64,000 bases of DNA from Candidatus Thiodiazotropha sp. (ex Epidulcina cf. delphinae) (GCA_025656455.1 JAHXHS010000005.1:75411-139410); one strand, 5' to 3'. Shown: positions 53,726 to 63,239, counted from the first letter of the stretch. Made by a program: numbers and translations. The notes: generated from the sequence alone by a model not told the origin.

Positions 53726-55195
53726 ATGACACTGGCAAAAACTCTTGTCGCAAAACTCGTTATCGCTTCTCTTGCGCTGTTTGTCTCCTCGCCGCTCTGG
53801 GCCGCCGACCATGGGTTCTGCGAGGCCTATGCCCGGCAGGCGCTCACGCAGTTCGAGGAGGCCCAGGGCGAGGGTTGTGAGAACCTGAACTATCCGGTCT
53901 GGAGCGTGGATTTCAGGCATCACTACGACTGGTGCCGCAAAGTGCCGCCAAGGGAAGCGGAAAAGGGTGGCGAGCTGCGCGCCGGGGTGCTCAGACAATG
54001 CCGCGGCAGCCAGGGAAGGATTACTGGGACGGCGCCGGCGGCGGACCCGGGAGCGATCATGGGATCCTCGCGCCAACGCGCCTGCCGGGACTATGCCGAC
54101 AGCGCCGTTTCCCAGCAGCGACGCAATCTGGCGGGGCGTTGCGGGTTCCAGGGTCCGCAATGGAACGGCAACCCGGAGGACCACTACAACTGGTGCCTGC
54201 ATGGGGAGAACCTGAAACGGACCGAGGCCGAACGGCTTCGACGGGAAGAGGCCCTGGCAAGCTGTGGCGCCGCGCCCCGAGCCCCATCTCCCGCCAAGGG
54301 GCAGGGGAGCGGCGGGAGGGGCCTCTTGCCCATTCCTCCTCCAGTCCTCGATCCCGGTGTGGGCGACCAACCTCCCCGCGGCAAGCGTGGCGCGCTGCGC
54401 ACTACGCCGTTCCGGCCGCTGGATACGGCCAGGGCGCAGGCCATTGCCGCGCCCACTGGCCGACGCGCGATGGTGAATTCGCTGCTGGCCGACTCGGCAA
54501 CCCGCGCCGCGATGCAGACCCTGCCCGACCTGCGGGGCGTGAATCCGCAAACGCTGGCGCACCAGACCCTTGGCGGTTCCACTATGGCCGGTCAGACCCT
54601 GCCTGCGGTCGGCGGTGGCAGCGGCAGTACGGCGACAACGGGTTATTCGCCCGCCTCCGGGCCGAGATCGCCCAGGGACTTTGCCTGGGACAAGGGGATT
54701 CATTTTTCCCCCTTCACACCGCCGCCCACCTATTTCAAGAACGGCCGGGACGAGTCCCTGGGCGAGGTGGAGGTCGGAGGCGCCCTGGTGGCCAACAACA
54801 CAATGGAACTCATGAACCGGCAGAAGCTGGTCTATCTGGGCTTCTCGGCCCATGCGAGCCTGAATGTCGATCTACCCAGGGAGTCGGCCACCTATATGTT
54901 CTCCATTAAGCTGGCGAACGGTAGCGCCAGACCCGATGCACGGTTGTATCAAGGGGCCAATGCGCCGATCAAGGCATTCATCCGGGGCAAATATGTTGAA
55001 GATCGCTTGACCCTGGCTCCGCTATCGGACGGCAGCGGTTTTGTGGCGATTGTCAAGATTCAGCCACAGCAGATGTATGACGAGTCAGATTTCACGCTCT
55101 TTTCCTTTATGGATCATTATTCCGCCTCGCTTTTCCTGACACTTAAACAATCGCATGGTTTCGCGTTCGGCGGATTTACCATAACCCGGTTGTAA
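53726..55195 (+). CDS. Secreted protein with two Cys repeats, paralogue 1
   Basis: About 489 residues. A signal peptide (KLVIASLALFVSSPLWAA) is followed by two copies of a Cys-rich unit: FCEAYARQALTQFEE...HHYDWC...VLRQC and ACRDYADSAVSQQRR...DHYNWC...ALASC. Each has four Cys and the motif HY-(D/N)-WC. A Pro/Gly/Ala-rich linker spans about 200-330, and a C-terminal beta-type domain with NNTMELMNRQKLVYLGFSAH follows. No family is recognised. ATG 53726 with GGAGG six bases upstream is preferred over TTG 53714. The next gene repeats the first 180 residues. Confidence 0.78.
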   Translation: MTLAKTLVAKLVIASLALFVSSPLWAADHGFCEAYARQALTQFEEAQGEGCENLNYPVWSVDFRHHYDWCRKVPPREAEKGGELRAGVLRQCRGSQGRITGTAPAADPGAIMGSSRQRACRDYADSAVSQQRRNLAGRCGFQGPQWNGNPEDHYNWCLHGENLKRTEAERLRREEALASCGAAPRAPSPAKGQGSGGRGLLPIPPPVLDPGVGDQPPRGKRGALRTTPFRPLDTARAQAIAAPTGRRAMVNSLLADSATRAAMQTLPDLRGVNPQTLAHQTLGGSTMAGQTLPAVGGGSGSTATTGYSPASGPRSPRDFAWDKGIHFSPFTPPPTYFKNGRDESLGEVEVGGALVANNTMELMNRQKLVYLGFSAHASLNVDLPRESATYMFSIKLANGSARPDARLYQGANAPIKAFIRGKYVEDRLTLAPLSDGSGFVAIVKIQPQQMYDESDFTLFSFMDHYSASLFLTLKQSHGFAFGGFTITRL

Positions 55196-55226
55196 GCTAA
55201 GCCAAGATGATCCTCGGGAGTACCCT

Positions 55227-57095
55227 ATGAGACCAGCAACCGCGCGCAGCGCAAGCTATTCGCTTTCTTTCGTTGCCGCTTTGATGTGGAGCATCTCGTG
55301 GCAAGCCAGGGGGGCCGATCATGCCTTCTGCGAGGTCTATGCCCGGCATGCGCTGGAGCAGTTCGAGGTCGCCCGGGGCGAGGGGTGCGAGAATCTGAAC
55401 TATCCGGTCTGGAGCATGGATTTCAGGCATCACTACGACTGGTGCCGCACCGTCTCCCGGGCGCAGGCGGAAAAGGGCGGCGAACAACGCGTCGACGTGC
55501 TCAGGCAGTGCCTCGGCCGTGCCGGTGTGGGGAGGGTCACCGGGACCGCGCCGGCAGTGAATGCGGGACGGCTGATGGAAACGTCGCTGCAACGCGCCTG
55601 CCGGGAGTATGCCGATGGCGCCGTTTCCCAGCAACGGATGAATCTCCAGTCGGGTTGCGGGTTTTCCGGTCCCCAGTGGAATGGAGAAAGCCGGGATCAC
55701 TACAATTGGTGCCTGCACGGGGAAAACCTGAAATTCACCCAAGGCGAACATGACAGAAGGCAGGCGGCGCTGGCGCAGTGCCACGCCACAAAGGACCCGG
55801 CGCGGATGAAGGGAAGCGATGCTGTTCTGGACCGCACACAATACATTCAACTCGACCAAGCGTTTATCCATGCGGTTGATCGGGCCGCGGCGGGGTTGGA
55901 TAAAAAACTCCGCGACATACAGGATGAAGCGTGGAGACGCGCCCGTGATCGGACGCTGAATCGATTCCGCAATGAAGTCAAGGCAGCCTCCTACGGGGAT
56001 AAGGGGAAGAGACTCGGCCTTCCGGGCCGAGCGGATACGATTAGCCAGTCACCGGACATTATCGGCGAAATCGACAAACGGACGGGTCAGGTCAACCGCG
56101 GCGCCGGGCGCTCCAAGGCGCCGCAGGAGTGCGACGGGGTCCGCTACGACGGCCCACCGCGCATCACCCATGTCCTCTCGTCCACGAAGGCAGACAACTA
56201 TTTCGTCACCCCCGGCGACAAGCTCATCATCTTTGGCGATAACTTCTACGCCGCGCCGGGGCGGGTGGAGATACAGTTGCCGCAAGGGGGTGGGTTTCTG
56301 GACATCCCCCTGCGTCCTGGAAACATGGCGAATTGGAACAGAAGCTGGACCGATCAGGTCATCGTAGCGGATGTGCCAAAATTGAAAGGCCTGTTCGAGC
56401 CGTATCACGCCCGCATCGGCATCATGATCACCCATCCTTGCAGCGGACAGGCGTTTGCCTATCACGACATCAAGCTGACGCCGCGCATGGTGTTGAGGCA
56501 GATATCGGGAAGCACGTTTCTGGAGCTGGCGAAAGGCGAGGATGAGGACAAGGCGATCGACACTAAGCTGGAGCATAAGCACTTCGTGAAGGTCTCCCAC
56601 TATCCGGGGTGCGGGGTAAAGATACCGGTGATCGGCGCCATGAGCGGCTCCGGCGAAGAGGGAGACGACTACTTCTTCAATCGGCTGAAGCTGCCGTCCC
56701 AGTTCAAGATCCAGAAGGCCTATCTGGTCCCCAAATTGCCGGACAAGGACTGGGGCGGACTGATCGGCAGGATTTCAGCCGATGTGGCTAACGTGGCGAG
56801 CGACATCCTGTCAGGCAATGCCGTGGGCGCCATCCTATCATTGGGGGGACAGGCTGTCGAAGCCGTGGTCAAGCTGTTCGATCCCTCGGTGGGAAAATAC
56901 GGCGTATGGGTGATGGAGCATCCACCAAACTGGCCCCACTACCGTGCGCACTGGAACAATACCTGTTACACCAAGTCGCCCCGGTTCAGTCAGGCATTGG
57001 AGTACGTGGGGAGCTTTCTGGTGATGGGTCCAGAGGGGCTCGATCCGATTCCCGGATGGACAAACCGACAAGTCGCCGTCGAGATCTCCAAGTGA
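55227..57095 (+). CDS. Secreted protein with two Cys repeats and an IPT-like domain, paralogue 2
   Basis: A 622-residue protein. After the signal peptide (LSFVAALMWSISWQARGA) it has the same two Cys units as the preceding gene (HALEQFEVARGEGCENLNY; HHYDWC; DHYNWCLHGENLKF). The DNA of the first unit is almost identical between the genes, which suggests recent duplication or gene conversion. Residues about 300-410 look like an IPT/TIG immunoglobulin-like fold (GDKLIIFGDNFYAAPGRVEI), and the C-terminal 200 residues are unrecognised. It lies 31 bases after paralogue 1, with GGGAG upstream, so the pair is an operon. Confidence 0.78.
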   Translation: MRPATARSASYSLSFVAALMWSISWQARGADHAFCEVYARHALEQFEVARGEGCENLNYPVWSMDFRHHYDWCRTVSRAQAEKGGEQRVDVLRQCLGRAGVGRVTGTAPAVNAGRLMETSLQRACREYADGAVSQQRMNLQSGCGFSGPQWNGESRDHYNWCLHGENLKFTQGEHDRRQAALAQCHATKDPARMKGSDAVLDRTQYIQLDQAFIHAVDRAAAGLDKKLRDIQDEAWRRARDRTLNRFRNEVKAASYGDKGKRLGLPGRADTISQSPDIIGEIDKRTGQVNRGAGRSKAPQECDGVRYDGPPRITHVLSSTKADNYFVTPGDKLIIFGDNFYAAPGRVEIQLPQGGGFLDIPLRPGNMANWNRSWTDQVIVADVPKLKGLFEPYHARIGIMITHPCSGQAFAYHDIKLTPRMVLRQISGSTFLELAKGEDEDKAIDTKLEHKHFVKVSHYPGCGVKIPVIGAMSGSGEEGDDYFFNRLKLPSQFKIQKAYLVPKLPDKDWGGLIGRISADVANVASDILSGNAVGAILSLGGQAVEAVVKLFDPSVGKYGVWVMEHPPNWPHYRAHWNNTCYTKSPRFSQALEYVGSFLVMGPEGLDPIPGWTNRQVAVEISK

Positions 57096-57164
57096 GAGTT
57101 GCCGGTGATTCAGGGGTGCTTTTTTACCCGCGAATATCGCAAAAAAGGAAATTAACGAGGATCG

Positions 57165-58466
57165 ATGACAATGCCGATTAGAATGCCACTGATGATACCG
57201 ATTTGTGTCTGCCTGTCATTAATAATCGCTTCCTGCGGCGGCGGAGGTGGTGGTGATAACGATCAACCCCCTGGTGACACAACACCCACGGGCAGCGTGG
57301 ATAAATGGGGGCTTTGGTCAAACGGCGTCCGGCTCAGAGGCGCCAATATCTATCAGCGTCGAGTCAATATCGAGCTGGACGGCAGCGAATTCATGGGACC
57401 GGGGCCGATCGGACCTCCCTATACCCAGCAGGACATGGATAACCTCGCCGCGCTTGGCGCCAACTATGTCAACATTTCACATCCCGGCATTTATACGACT
57501 TCATCCCCCTATGCCGTGGATGCCGACAGCCAAAGCAACCTTGATAAGCTGATTGCAATGGCTACAGAGGCTGACATGTTTGTGGTAATCAGTTTCCGCA
57601 CAGGGCCGGGAAGGAGTGAATGGGCCATATTTCCAGGCGAGGACTGGTATCCTCAGGAGCTGTTCATCGATGACATCTGGACGAGCACAGCGGCCCAGGA
57701 CGCGTGGGCGGGGATGTGGGCCTACACGGCATCCAGATACAGGGATAATCCTGTGGTCGTGGGCTACGACCTGATGGTCGAACCGAATTCATCGGTGAGC
57801 TCGCTGGGACAGACCAGCTTTGACCCTGACGAATTCTATCCCCAATACGCCAACACGACCTATGACTGGAACCCCTTGGCCGCGTCAATTACCTCAGCAA
57901 TCAGGGGCGTCGATGCCGATACGCCGATCCTGATGGGTGGCGCAGGCTACAGCTCTGTCGCATGGTTGCCTTTCATCGTGGCAACAGGCGATTCAAAGAC
58001 CGTCTATACGATCCACCAGTATGAGCCCCAGGACTCATACACCCATCAAGAGGCCAATGGAACGGTTACCTATCCTGGCTCGCTGGATCTCGATTACGAT
58101 AATCAGCCAGACACCTTCGACAGCTCATTCTTCACCGGTCTGATGCAAAACATCGATGCCTTTATTGCCGGCAATGGCGCGCCTATGGCGGTAAACGAGT
58201 TCGGTGTTCACCGTTGGGTATCGGGTGGCGACCAATACATGGATGATCAGATGAGCCTGTTCGAGACGCGTGGCATGAACCATGCGCTGTGGTGGTGGGG
58301 ACCTTCATTAGAGGCATTTAACACCGAGGAGAATGCCTTTACATTCATCTTTGGTCCTGACCCAAGCAATACCACCGTGGTGGGGACTAGCGGCTTGATC
58401 GAGGTTATCAGGAAGTATTGGGCCATCAATACCCATAGGCCTTCGAACTATATCGGCGCGCAATAA
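57165..58466 (+). CDS. Glycosidase-like lipoprotein (GH5-type fold)
   Basis: A 433-residue predicted lipoprotein. The lipobox is LIIASC with a Gly run after the cysteine. The rest resembles a GH5-like (beta/alpha)8 hydrolase: RLRGANIYQRRVNIE at the first strand, NISHPGIYTTSS, GYDLMVEPNSS where E would be the acid/base (usually NEP, here VEP), and MAVNEFGVHRW with the candidate nucleophile E. The substrate is unknown. It follows the Cys-repeat pair by 69 bases, perhaps in the same transcript, so a role at the cell surface on polysaccharide is plausible. The loss of the usual Asn before the acid weakens the assignment. Confidence 0.72.
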   Translation: MTMPIRMPLMIPICVCLSLIIASCGGGGGGDNDQPPGDTTPTGSVDKWGLWSNGVRLRGANIYQRRVNIELDGSEFMGPGPIGPPYTQQDMDNLAALGANYVNISHPGIYTTSSPYAVDADSQSNLDKLIAMATEADMFVVISFRTGPGRSEWAIFPGEDWYPQELFIDDIWTSTAAQDAWAGMWAYTASRYRDNPVVVGYDLMVEPNSSVSSLGQTSFDPDEFYPQYANTTYDWNPLAASITSAIRGVDADTPILMGGAGYSSVAWLPFIVATGDSKTVYTIHQYEPQDSYTHQEANGTVTYPGSLDLDYDNQPDTFDSSFFTGLMQNIDAFIAGNGAPMAVNEFGVHRWVSGGDQYMDDQMSLFETRGMNHALWWWGPSLEAFNTEENAFTFIFGPDPSNTTVVGTSGLIEVIRKYWAINTHRPSNYIGAQ

Positions 58467-58665
58467 GGTTAACCTCACCCGTTTCCATGGTGTGTTTGCC
58501 CCCAACCGCAAGTAGCGAGCCCTGGCGATCCCGGCAAAGCGAGGTAAGGGCAATAAGGCCAAGGGTTCGGAGGATCCACAAACCCCTGCCGAATGGCGGG
58601 CATCGATGAGACAAGTTCCGTCTCTTGGTCAACTGTTACCGTGGAGTAGGCGTTGACAATGCGCA

Positions 58666-58696
58666 GAGGCGGCGAACAACCCACGTTCGCCACCTC
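58666..58696 (-). terminator. Hairpin after the radical-SAM cassette, possible terminator
   Basis: GAGGCGGCGAAC (58666-58677) pairs with GTTCGCCACCTC (58685-58696) with one mismatch. It lies 42 bases past the end of the 109-residue gene on the minus strand. There is no T run, so it would be rho-dependent or act as an RNA stabiliser. The remainder of 58467-58738 holds nothing recognised. Confidence 0.45.
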
Positions 58697-58738
58697 TTCC
58701 AGGACCAAAAAGGTTCTCGCACTCAAAACCAACTCACC

Positions 58739-59068
58739 TCAACCGTTCCACGCACTCGAGGTGATGGCATAATTCATAACAGGCGCTCTGGTTTCAACCA
58801 CATGGACCGACGCGGACAAATCCGGAGCGAAAGTGGTGGTGGCGGAATCGGCCGCTAAGGGCTTGAAATCCTTATCCGACACCATGCGCGTAACCACGGG
58901 CTCGAAAGCAACAAGCTGATCATCTTCTGGCTTAAAACCATGCGCCGCCATAACATCGGCCACCGCCTTGGCGAGATCCCGTGAAAGTTTATCATTACCT
59001 AATATTTCCGCGCGCAATTCGCTTGTCGCCTTACTGTCAAGAATGGACTTGATGTTTGATACAGACAT
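58739..59068 (-). CDS. Small protein next to radical SAM enzymes, RiPP-precursor candidate
   Basis: A 109-residue protein with no Cys. Residues 1-47 look helical and charged (SNIKSILDSKATSELRAEIL; KAVADVMAAHGFKPEDDQL), like a leader. The tail from about 66 is Ser/Thr/Ala-rich and ends RAPVMNYAITSSAWNG, with no homology that I recognise, like a core. The start at 59068 is set by GAGGA seven bases upstream; the frame is open to 59203, but that part runs into the radical SAM gene. It is 62 bases after the radical SAM gene on the same strand. Precursor status is inferred from position, length and composition, not from a known leader family. Confidence 0.55.
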   Translation of the reverse strand: MSVSNIKSILDSKATSELRAEILGNDKLSRDLAKAVADVMAAHGFKPEDDQLVAFEPVVTRMVSDKDFKPLAADSATTTFAPDLSASVHVVETRAPVMNYAITSSAWNG

Positions 59069-59130
59069 TTTTTGTTCCTCATGTTTATGCTGAAAGTCCG
59101 TCTCCTTTGGAGACGATCCTGCTTCCATGA

Positions 59131-61200
59131 TTAGGAAATGCCCGCTACGGCACTCCCATTCCCTGGAATTTGAGACATCGCCGGAGCTGTTGAGATGAGC
59201 CATCCCCGCTCCCGCGCCATCTTAAATACCTCACCGCAAGCCTGTTCCACTTCGGAAATGCCATACCCGGTAAACATCTTGGCCACAGCCGCAACAACCG
59301 CCAGCTCATCCGTTCTAGCACAATCCCTGCGATAGCTAAGTTTTTCCAGAACAACCCCCACCAAAGGCGGCACTGAAAGCACATTGATTGAATCAATGTT
59401 TAGCGGCTCAAAAACATACCAATACGCCGGCGTGGAAGTTGGGTCCGCAAATGTTTTTTTCTCGGCCAAGGCATGTTTCAACCTATCCACATCCACCCGC
59501 GAGGAAAGAACGGAAATCTTAAGCGGAAAAGGCGCTTGCAAATCCGCTTGGAGCGGCTTATCGACAGCGACACACCCGATAGCGTTCTCATAACGGCAAG
59601 TCTCCTCAACCATCACTTTAGCCTTGGTGTCCAAGGTTGCGATCAATGTATCGCAAGCCTGCGTAAATCCTTGGCGCGCATGTAGCGTCGGCAAGGCGGC
59701 TATGGATAAGTTCTCAGGCGCAAAATCGATATCCATAACATAACGCCACGCCTGAAACTGATTAAGGGCCGACACGCCGTAACGCGACAAAAGGGCGCAT
59801 GTCAGTGGAAACTCGGACGTAACGGCATAGACAAAACTGTCAATGCCCATCAACAGGCTTCTAGGATAATAGCGAGGTGGCACATAACGGAAATTTGAAA
59901 ACAGTCGCGGATAAGCGCGGATACGCGCCAAATCAGGCGCTGCGATCATCTCACCGGCCTGATCGGAATAGTATCCGTCAACCTCGAGTTGATTTTCGTA
60001 ACGTTGAAAGAGTTCTGTACCGACATAAGGCGCCAGCACATGCATCTGTGTGGCCACGCCGCCCTGCCAACGGCCATTCGCCTCCACAATTATTTCCAAG
60101 GTCAACCCCAAATCAGCCAATGTCTCTTGGGGAAAACCGGCCATAAATGATAATGTCACATCCATACCGAGAGCTTTAGCGGCATCAACACAGGGAAAAA
60201 CCCTATCCAGATTCAAACGCTTACCCATTGCTTTCTGCACACGCTCGGAACCCGATTCCACACCGATATAAATGCTCTTGCAACCAGCGCGGCACATCGT
60301 TGAAAGCAGATCGGGGGTCACGCAATCGGCGCGCACGGAGCAAGTCCACTGCCGCGTTTGCGCGGCTTCCGCAAGCACGATACAAGCGGCGCTAAGCGCC
60401 CGTTTATCGACAGAGATCATGTCATGGATAAAACGCACAACAGGCGTCTTACCGAACAGTTCCCCGAGCCGCTCCATCTCCTCCAACATGCGTACGCCGC
60501 TTTTGAGTCTGTAACGCCGTTGCCAAAAAAGCGCCGTCGAACAGAAATCACACTTAAACGGACAACCCCGACCCGCCTCCATCGATACAAAACGCACATC
60601 CTTGAGCTGCGCCGCGTAATGATGAAACGCGGGGATCGGCAAGCTATCCAAATCTTCTATCAGCGGCAGGGTTTTCACGGGCAGCGCCACCGTTCCATCA
60701 GTATCGCGCCAAGCGAGATTCGGCACTTCCGCAAACGGTCGCTCTCCCGCCATGGCCTCGATGAGTGTGACCAAAGCGCCCTCCGCCTCACCCATAAGAA
60801 TGCCGTTGATTTCAGGCACGGCCTCCAACGTTTCCCTAGCCACGGCGCTGGCTTGAGGACCGCCAAGTATTACCGGAAGGCCAAAACGCCGCCCTACCTC
60901 CTCGGATAAAGCCAGCGTATGATGATAGGAGTCGCACAAACTGGTGAATCCGACCCAGTCAGGCGCCGCCTCGTCGATTCTCTCCAAAACACGCTCACGC
61001 ACTTCATCGGCGTTTTCAATGTGCTCTTCCCAGGCGATAAGATTGGGATCGACTATGGTGACGGCAACGCCCCGCGCCTCAAGAACCGCCGCCACCGATA
61101 AAAGACCCAACGGCATGTGAAACTCGGACAAAAAACGCTCCCGGTTAGCGCCGGCGAGCGCGCTTGCAAAACTTAATGTTCCCACCAAAACGGTTTGCAT
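59131..61200 (-). CDS. B12-binding-type radical SAM enzyme 2
   Basis: A 689-residue enzyme. The N-terminal about 190 residues form a cobalamin-binding-like Rossmann domain (LSVAAVLEARGVAVTIVDP; VILGGPQASAVARETLEAVP; GEAEGAL). The radical SAM site is C213-x3-C217-x2-C220 (GRGCPFKCDFCST), then FWQRRYRLKS and YIGVESGSERVQKAMGK. About 250 residues follow the barrel, ending in a helical region that could bind a peptide. ATG 61200 with GAGGA upstream lies 5 bases after the stop of the first enzyme. It is homologous to that enzyme along most of its length. The modification cannot be named. Confidence 0.85.
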   Translation of the reverse strand: MQTVLVGTLSFASALAGANRERFLSEFHMPLGLLSVAAVLEARGVAVTIVDPNLIAWEEHIENADEVRERVLERIDEAAPDWVGFTSLCDSYHHTLALSEEVGRRFGLPVILGGPQASAVARETLEAVPEINGILMGEAEGALVTLIEAMAGERPFAEVPNLAWRDTDGTVALPVKTLPLIEDLDSLPIPAFHHYAAQLKDVRFVSMEAGRGCPFKCDFCSTALFWQRRYRLKSGVRMLEEMERLGELFGKTPVVRFIHDMISVDKRALSAACIVLAEAAQTRQWTCSVRADCVTPDLLSTMCRAGCKSIYIGVESGSERVQKAMGKRLNLDRVFPCVDAAKALGMDVTLSFMAGFPQETLADLGLTLEIIVEANGRWQGGVATQMHVLAPYVGTELFQRYENQLEVDGYYSDQAGEMIAAPDLARIRAYPRLFSNFRYVPPRYYPRSLLMGIDSFVYAVTSEFPLTCALLSRYGVSALNQFQAWRYVMDIDFAPENLSIAALPTLHARQGFTQACDTLIATLDTKAKVMVEETCRYENAIGCVAVDKPLQADLQAPFPLKISVLSSRVDVDRLKHALAEKKTFADPTSTPAYWYVFEPLNIDSINVLSVPPLVGVVLEKLSYRRDCARTDELAVVAAVAKMFTGYGISEVEQACGEVFKMARERGWLISTAPAMSQIPGNGSAVAGIS

Positions 61201-61205
61201 ATCGG

Positions 61206-63239
61206 TTACGCCATCCTCAACAATCCCATTTCGGCAAGCTGCGACACCCCCTTGCGGCAAGCCATCGATATCTCCGTTTCGGAAGAAGTCGCGCCCGCCT
61301 GCTGTAACCGGCGTCTGACGCGGTAAACCATATCATCCACGGTCATGCGCAGACGGCAATACTCTATCAACTCTCCAGCAAACGCGTTTAGCTTCAATAC
61401 GCGAACATCCCTATCACTTCGCCCAAGCAAAGCGATTGAACCGTCCAGCGGATAAGCGCCCGGCTCCTTCCCCGCATTAATATCGTCGATGATGCGGGCG
61501 ACATCCCAGGCATACGCCTTTATCTTGGCATTGGATGCAACGCGCGGACGAATATCGGCTGAAAGCGTCGCGGTTTGCGGCGCCTTCGCGCGCGCCTCCC
61601 CCACCGCCGTGAATTGATTCTCTGCGAGGACATCCATGCGCGTGCGCTCAAAATCGATAAGATCGCCAAGATACGGCAACGATTCCCGCAAACCGCCGCG
61701 CAAAGTATCGAGAAAATCCGCGAAGGATTGAAACGTACCGTAGGCGGGCGTCGCGGCAAACCTATCGTCCCGTGATGGATGCTCGGCCAGCCACTCAAGC
61801 CAACGTTCATAAAGGAACAGCGGATCGTCAAAGCGCTTCCAAATGGAGAGCGCGGTATAACGCATTTCGTTAATAAGCGGAAAAAACTGATCGGCGCCGG
61901 CGATGTGCCGTTCCAAGCCATCCGTCGGGAATCTATAATGCCCCGAAAAAATCTCGGGATAAGCCCTTAGCAAGTCGTCGCGCCGCCGGCGTTCGTCGCC
62001 GGTCATGGGCAGATCGAGAAAATGGCCGGTGTACCGGATTTCATTCGCGTGCGCCTCCAACAATGGCGTATCGCCATAAGGTGCGGCGACAAAAATCTGC
62101 ACCAGATAAACATCTTCGGAAAAAGCGCGATGGATGGCCTCGAAAGTCCGTGCGAGATCAGCACGCCGCTCGCCGGGAAATCCCACCATGAACGGTGTCG
62201 TTACCTCGAAGCCGTTTGCTCGGGCCGCCCGAATAACAGCGAACGCCTCATCCAAATCCAAATTCTTACCGATCGCTTTCTGCGTTTCGGCGCTGCCGGA
62301 CTCAATACCGAAATACAGATGAACGCAACCCGCTCGCCTCATGCGCTCCATCAACTCCTGATCAATGGTATCGGTCCGTGATGAACAGCCCCAACGAATA
62401 CCCAGCCCCTGCGCCTCAATGGCATCGCACAGCTCAATCACTTTTTTTCTATCCGCCGTTAGGCAATCATGAATGAAAGAGACATCCCGAATGCCGAAAC
62501 GGCCATTCAGTTCCGCCAGCTCGGCGCAAACGCGTGCTGGGCTCTTCATGCGATAACGGCGGCGCCAAAACATGGAGGTTGAACAGAAAGCGCAGGAGAA
62601 CGGGCATCCGCGTCCCACCTCGATGGTTGCATAATCGCCGTCATGCAATTGAACATCCTCGAATGCCGGCATCGGCAAATCATCGAGATTATCAATCAAT
62701 CTGTTCTGGCGGGTGCGGATCGGAACGCCATTGCGCCGGTACGCAATTCCCGGTACCTGGTTAAGATCCCCACCGTCATGCAACACGCGCAACAAATCGC
62801 CAAAGGCTGTTTCGCCCTCGCCGATCACCACAATATCGGGCGCCGGAAACGCAGCTAAAGTCTCTTCCGCGGTCGCCGAGGCCTGAGGTCCGCCCAAAAC
62901 GATGCGGCAATCCGGATATATCCGCTTGATCTTTTCGGCAAGGCTTAAAACCAGATGATAGGAGTAGTATTCGGTCATCAAGCCGATGACTTGAGGCCGG
63001 TCCGCGGCCAATACCGAAGCGACGCGCGTCAGTTTGCGGTCAAGACGTTCTTCCCGCGCCAGTTCGTTCAGGAGTCGATTAATCTCAAACACTGAAGCGC
63101 GCCACCCTTGCTCCTTGGCGACCGAAGCCAAGGACAATAAACCAATAGAGACGTAAGGCGTCAGGCGGGGCGGCGAGCCTTGATTGAGATAGCTCGCGTA
63201 ATCGAGGTATGCGCTGGTTACCAGAGTAACGGTTGACAT
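61206..63239 (-). CDS. B12-binding-type radical SAM enzyme 1
   Basis: A 677-residue enzyme, first gene of the cassette. It has a cobalamin-binding-like domain (LLSLASVAKEQGWRASVFE; IVLGGPQASATAEETLAAF; GEGETAFGDLL), the radical SAM cluster C212-x3-C216-x2-C219 (GRGCPFSCAFCST), FWRRRYRMKS and YFGIESGSAETQKAIGK. The C-terminal 70 residues (YCRLRMTVDDMVYRVRRRL) look like a winged-helix/PqqD-like peptide-binding module, known in RiPP-modifying radical SAM enzymes. No DxHxxG cobalamin motif is evident, which is common in this class. AAGGAGG six bases upstream of ATG 63239 is a near-ideal ribosome-binding site. Confidence 0.86.
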   Translation of the reverse strand: MSTVTLVTSAYLDYASYLNQGSPPRLTPYVSIGLLSLASVAKEQGWRASVFEINRLLNELAREERLDRKLTRVASVLAADRPQVIGLMTEYYSYHLVLSLAEKIKRIYPDCRIVLGGPQASATAEETLAAFPAPDIVVIGEGETAFGDLLRVLHDGGDLNQVPGIAYRRNGVPIRTRQNRLIDNLDDLPMPAFEDVQLHDGDYATIEVGRGCPFSCAFCSTSMFWRRRYRMKSPARVCAELAELNGRFGIRDVSFIHDCLTADRKKVIELCDAIEAQGLGIRWGCSSRTDTIDQELMERMRRAGCVHLYFGIESGSAETQKAIGKNLDLDEAFAVIRAARANGFEVTTPFMVGFPGERRADLARTFEAIHRAFSEDVYLVQIFVAAPYGDTPLLEAHANEIRYTGHFLDLPMTGDERRRRDDLLRAYPEIFSGHYRFPTDGLERHIAGADQFFPLINEMRYTALSIWKRFDDPLFLYERWLEWLAEHPSRDDRFAATPAYGTFQSFADFLDTLRGGLRESLPYLGDLIDFERTRMDVLAENQFTAVGEARAKAPQTATLSADIRPRVASNAKIKAYAWDVARIIDDINAGKEPGAYPLDGSIALLGRSDRDVRVLKLNAFAGELIEYCRLRMTVDDMVYRVRRRLQQAGATSSETEISMACRKGVSQLAEMGLLRMA

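Noticed and set aside
59069..59203. Extended form of the 109-residue protein starting at 59203
   Set aside because: It would overlap the radical SAM coding sequence and has no ribosome-binding site, whereas GAGGA stands seven bases before 59068.
61201..61260. Overlapping start of radical SAM enzyme 2 at 61260
   Set aside because: The extra 20 residues do not look like the family N-terminus, and ATG 61200 has a proper ribosome-binding site just after the preceding stop.
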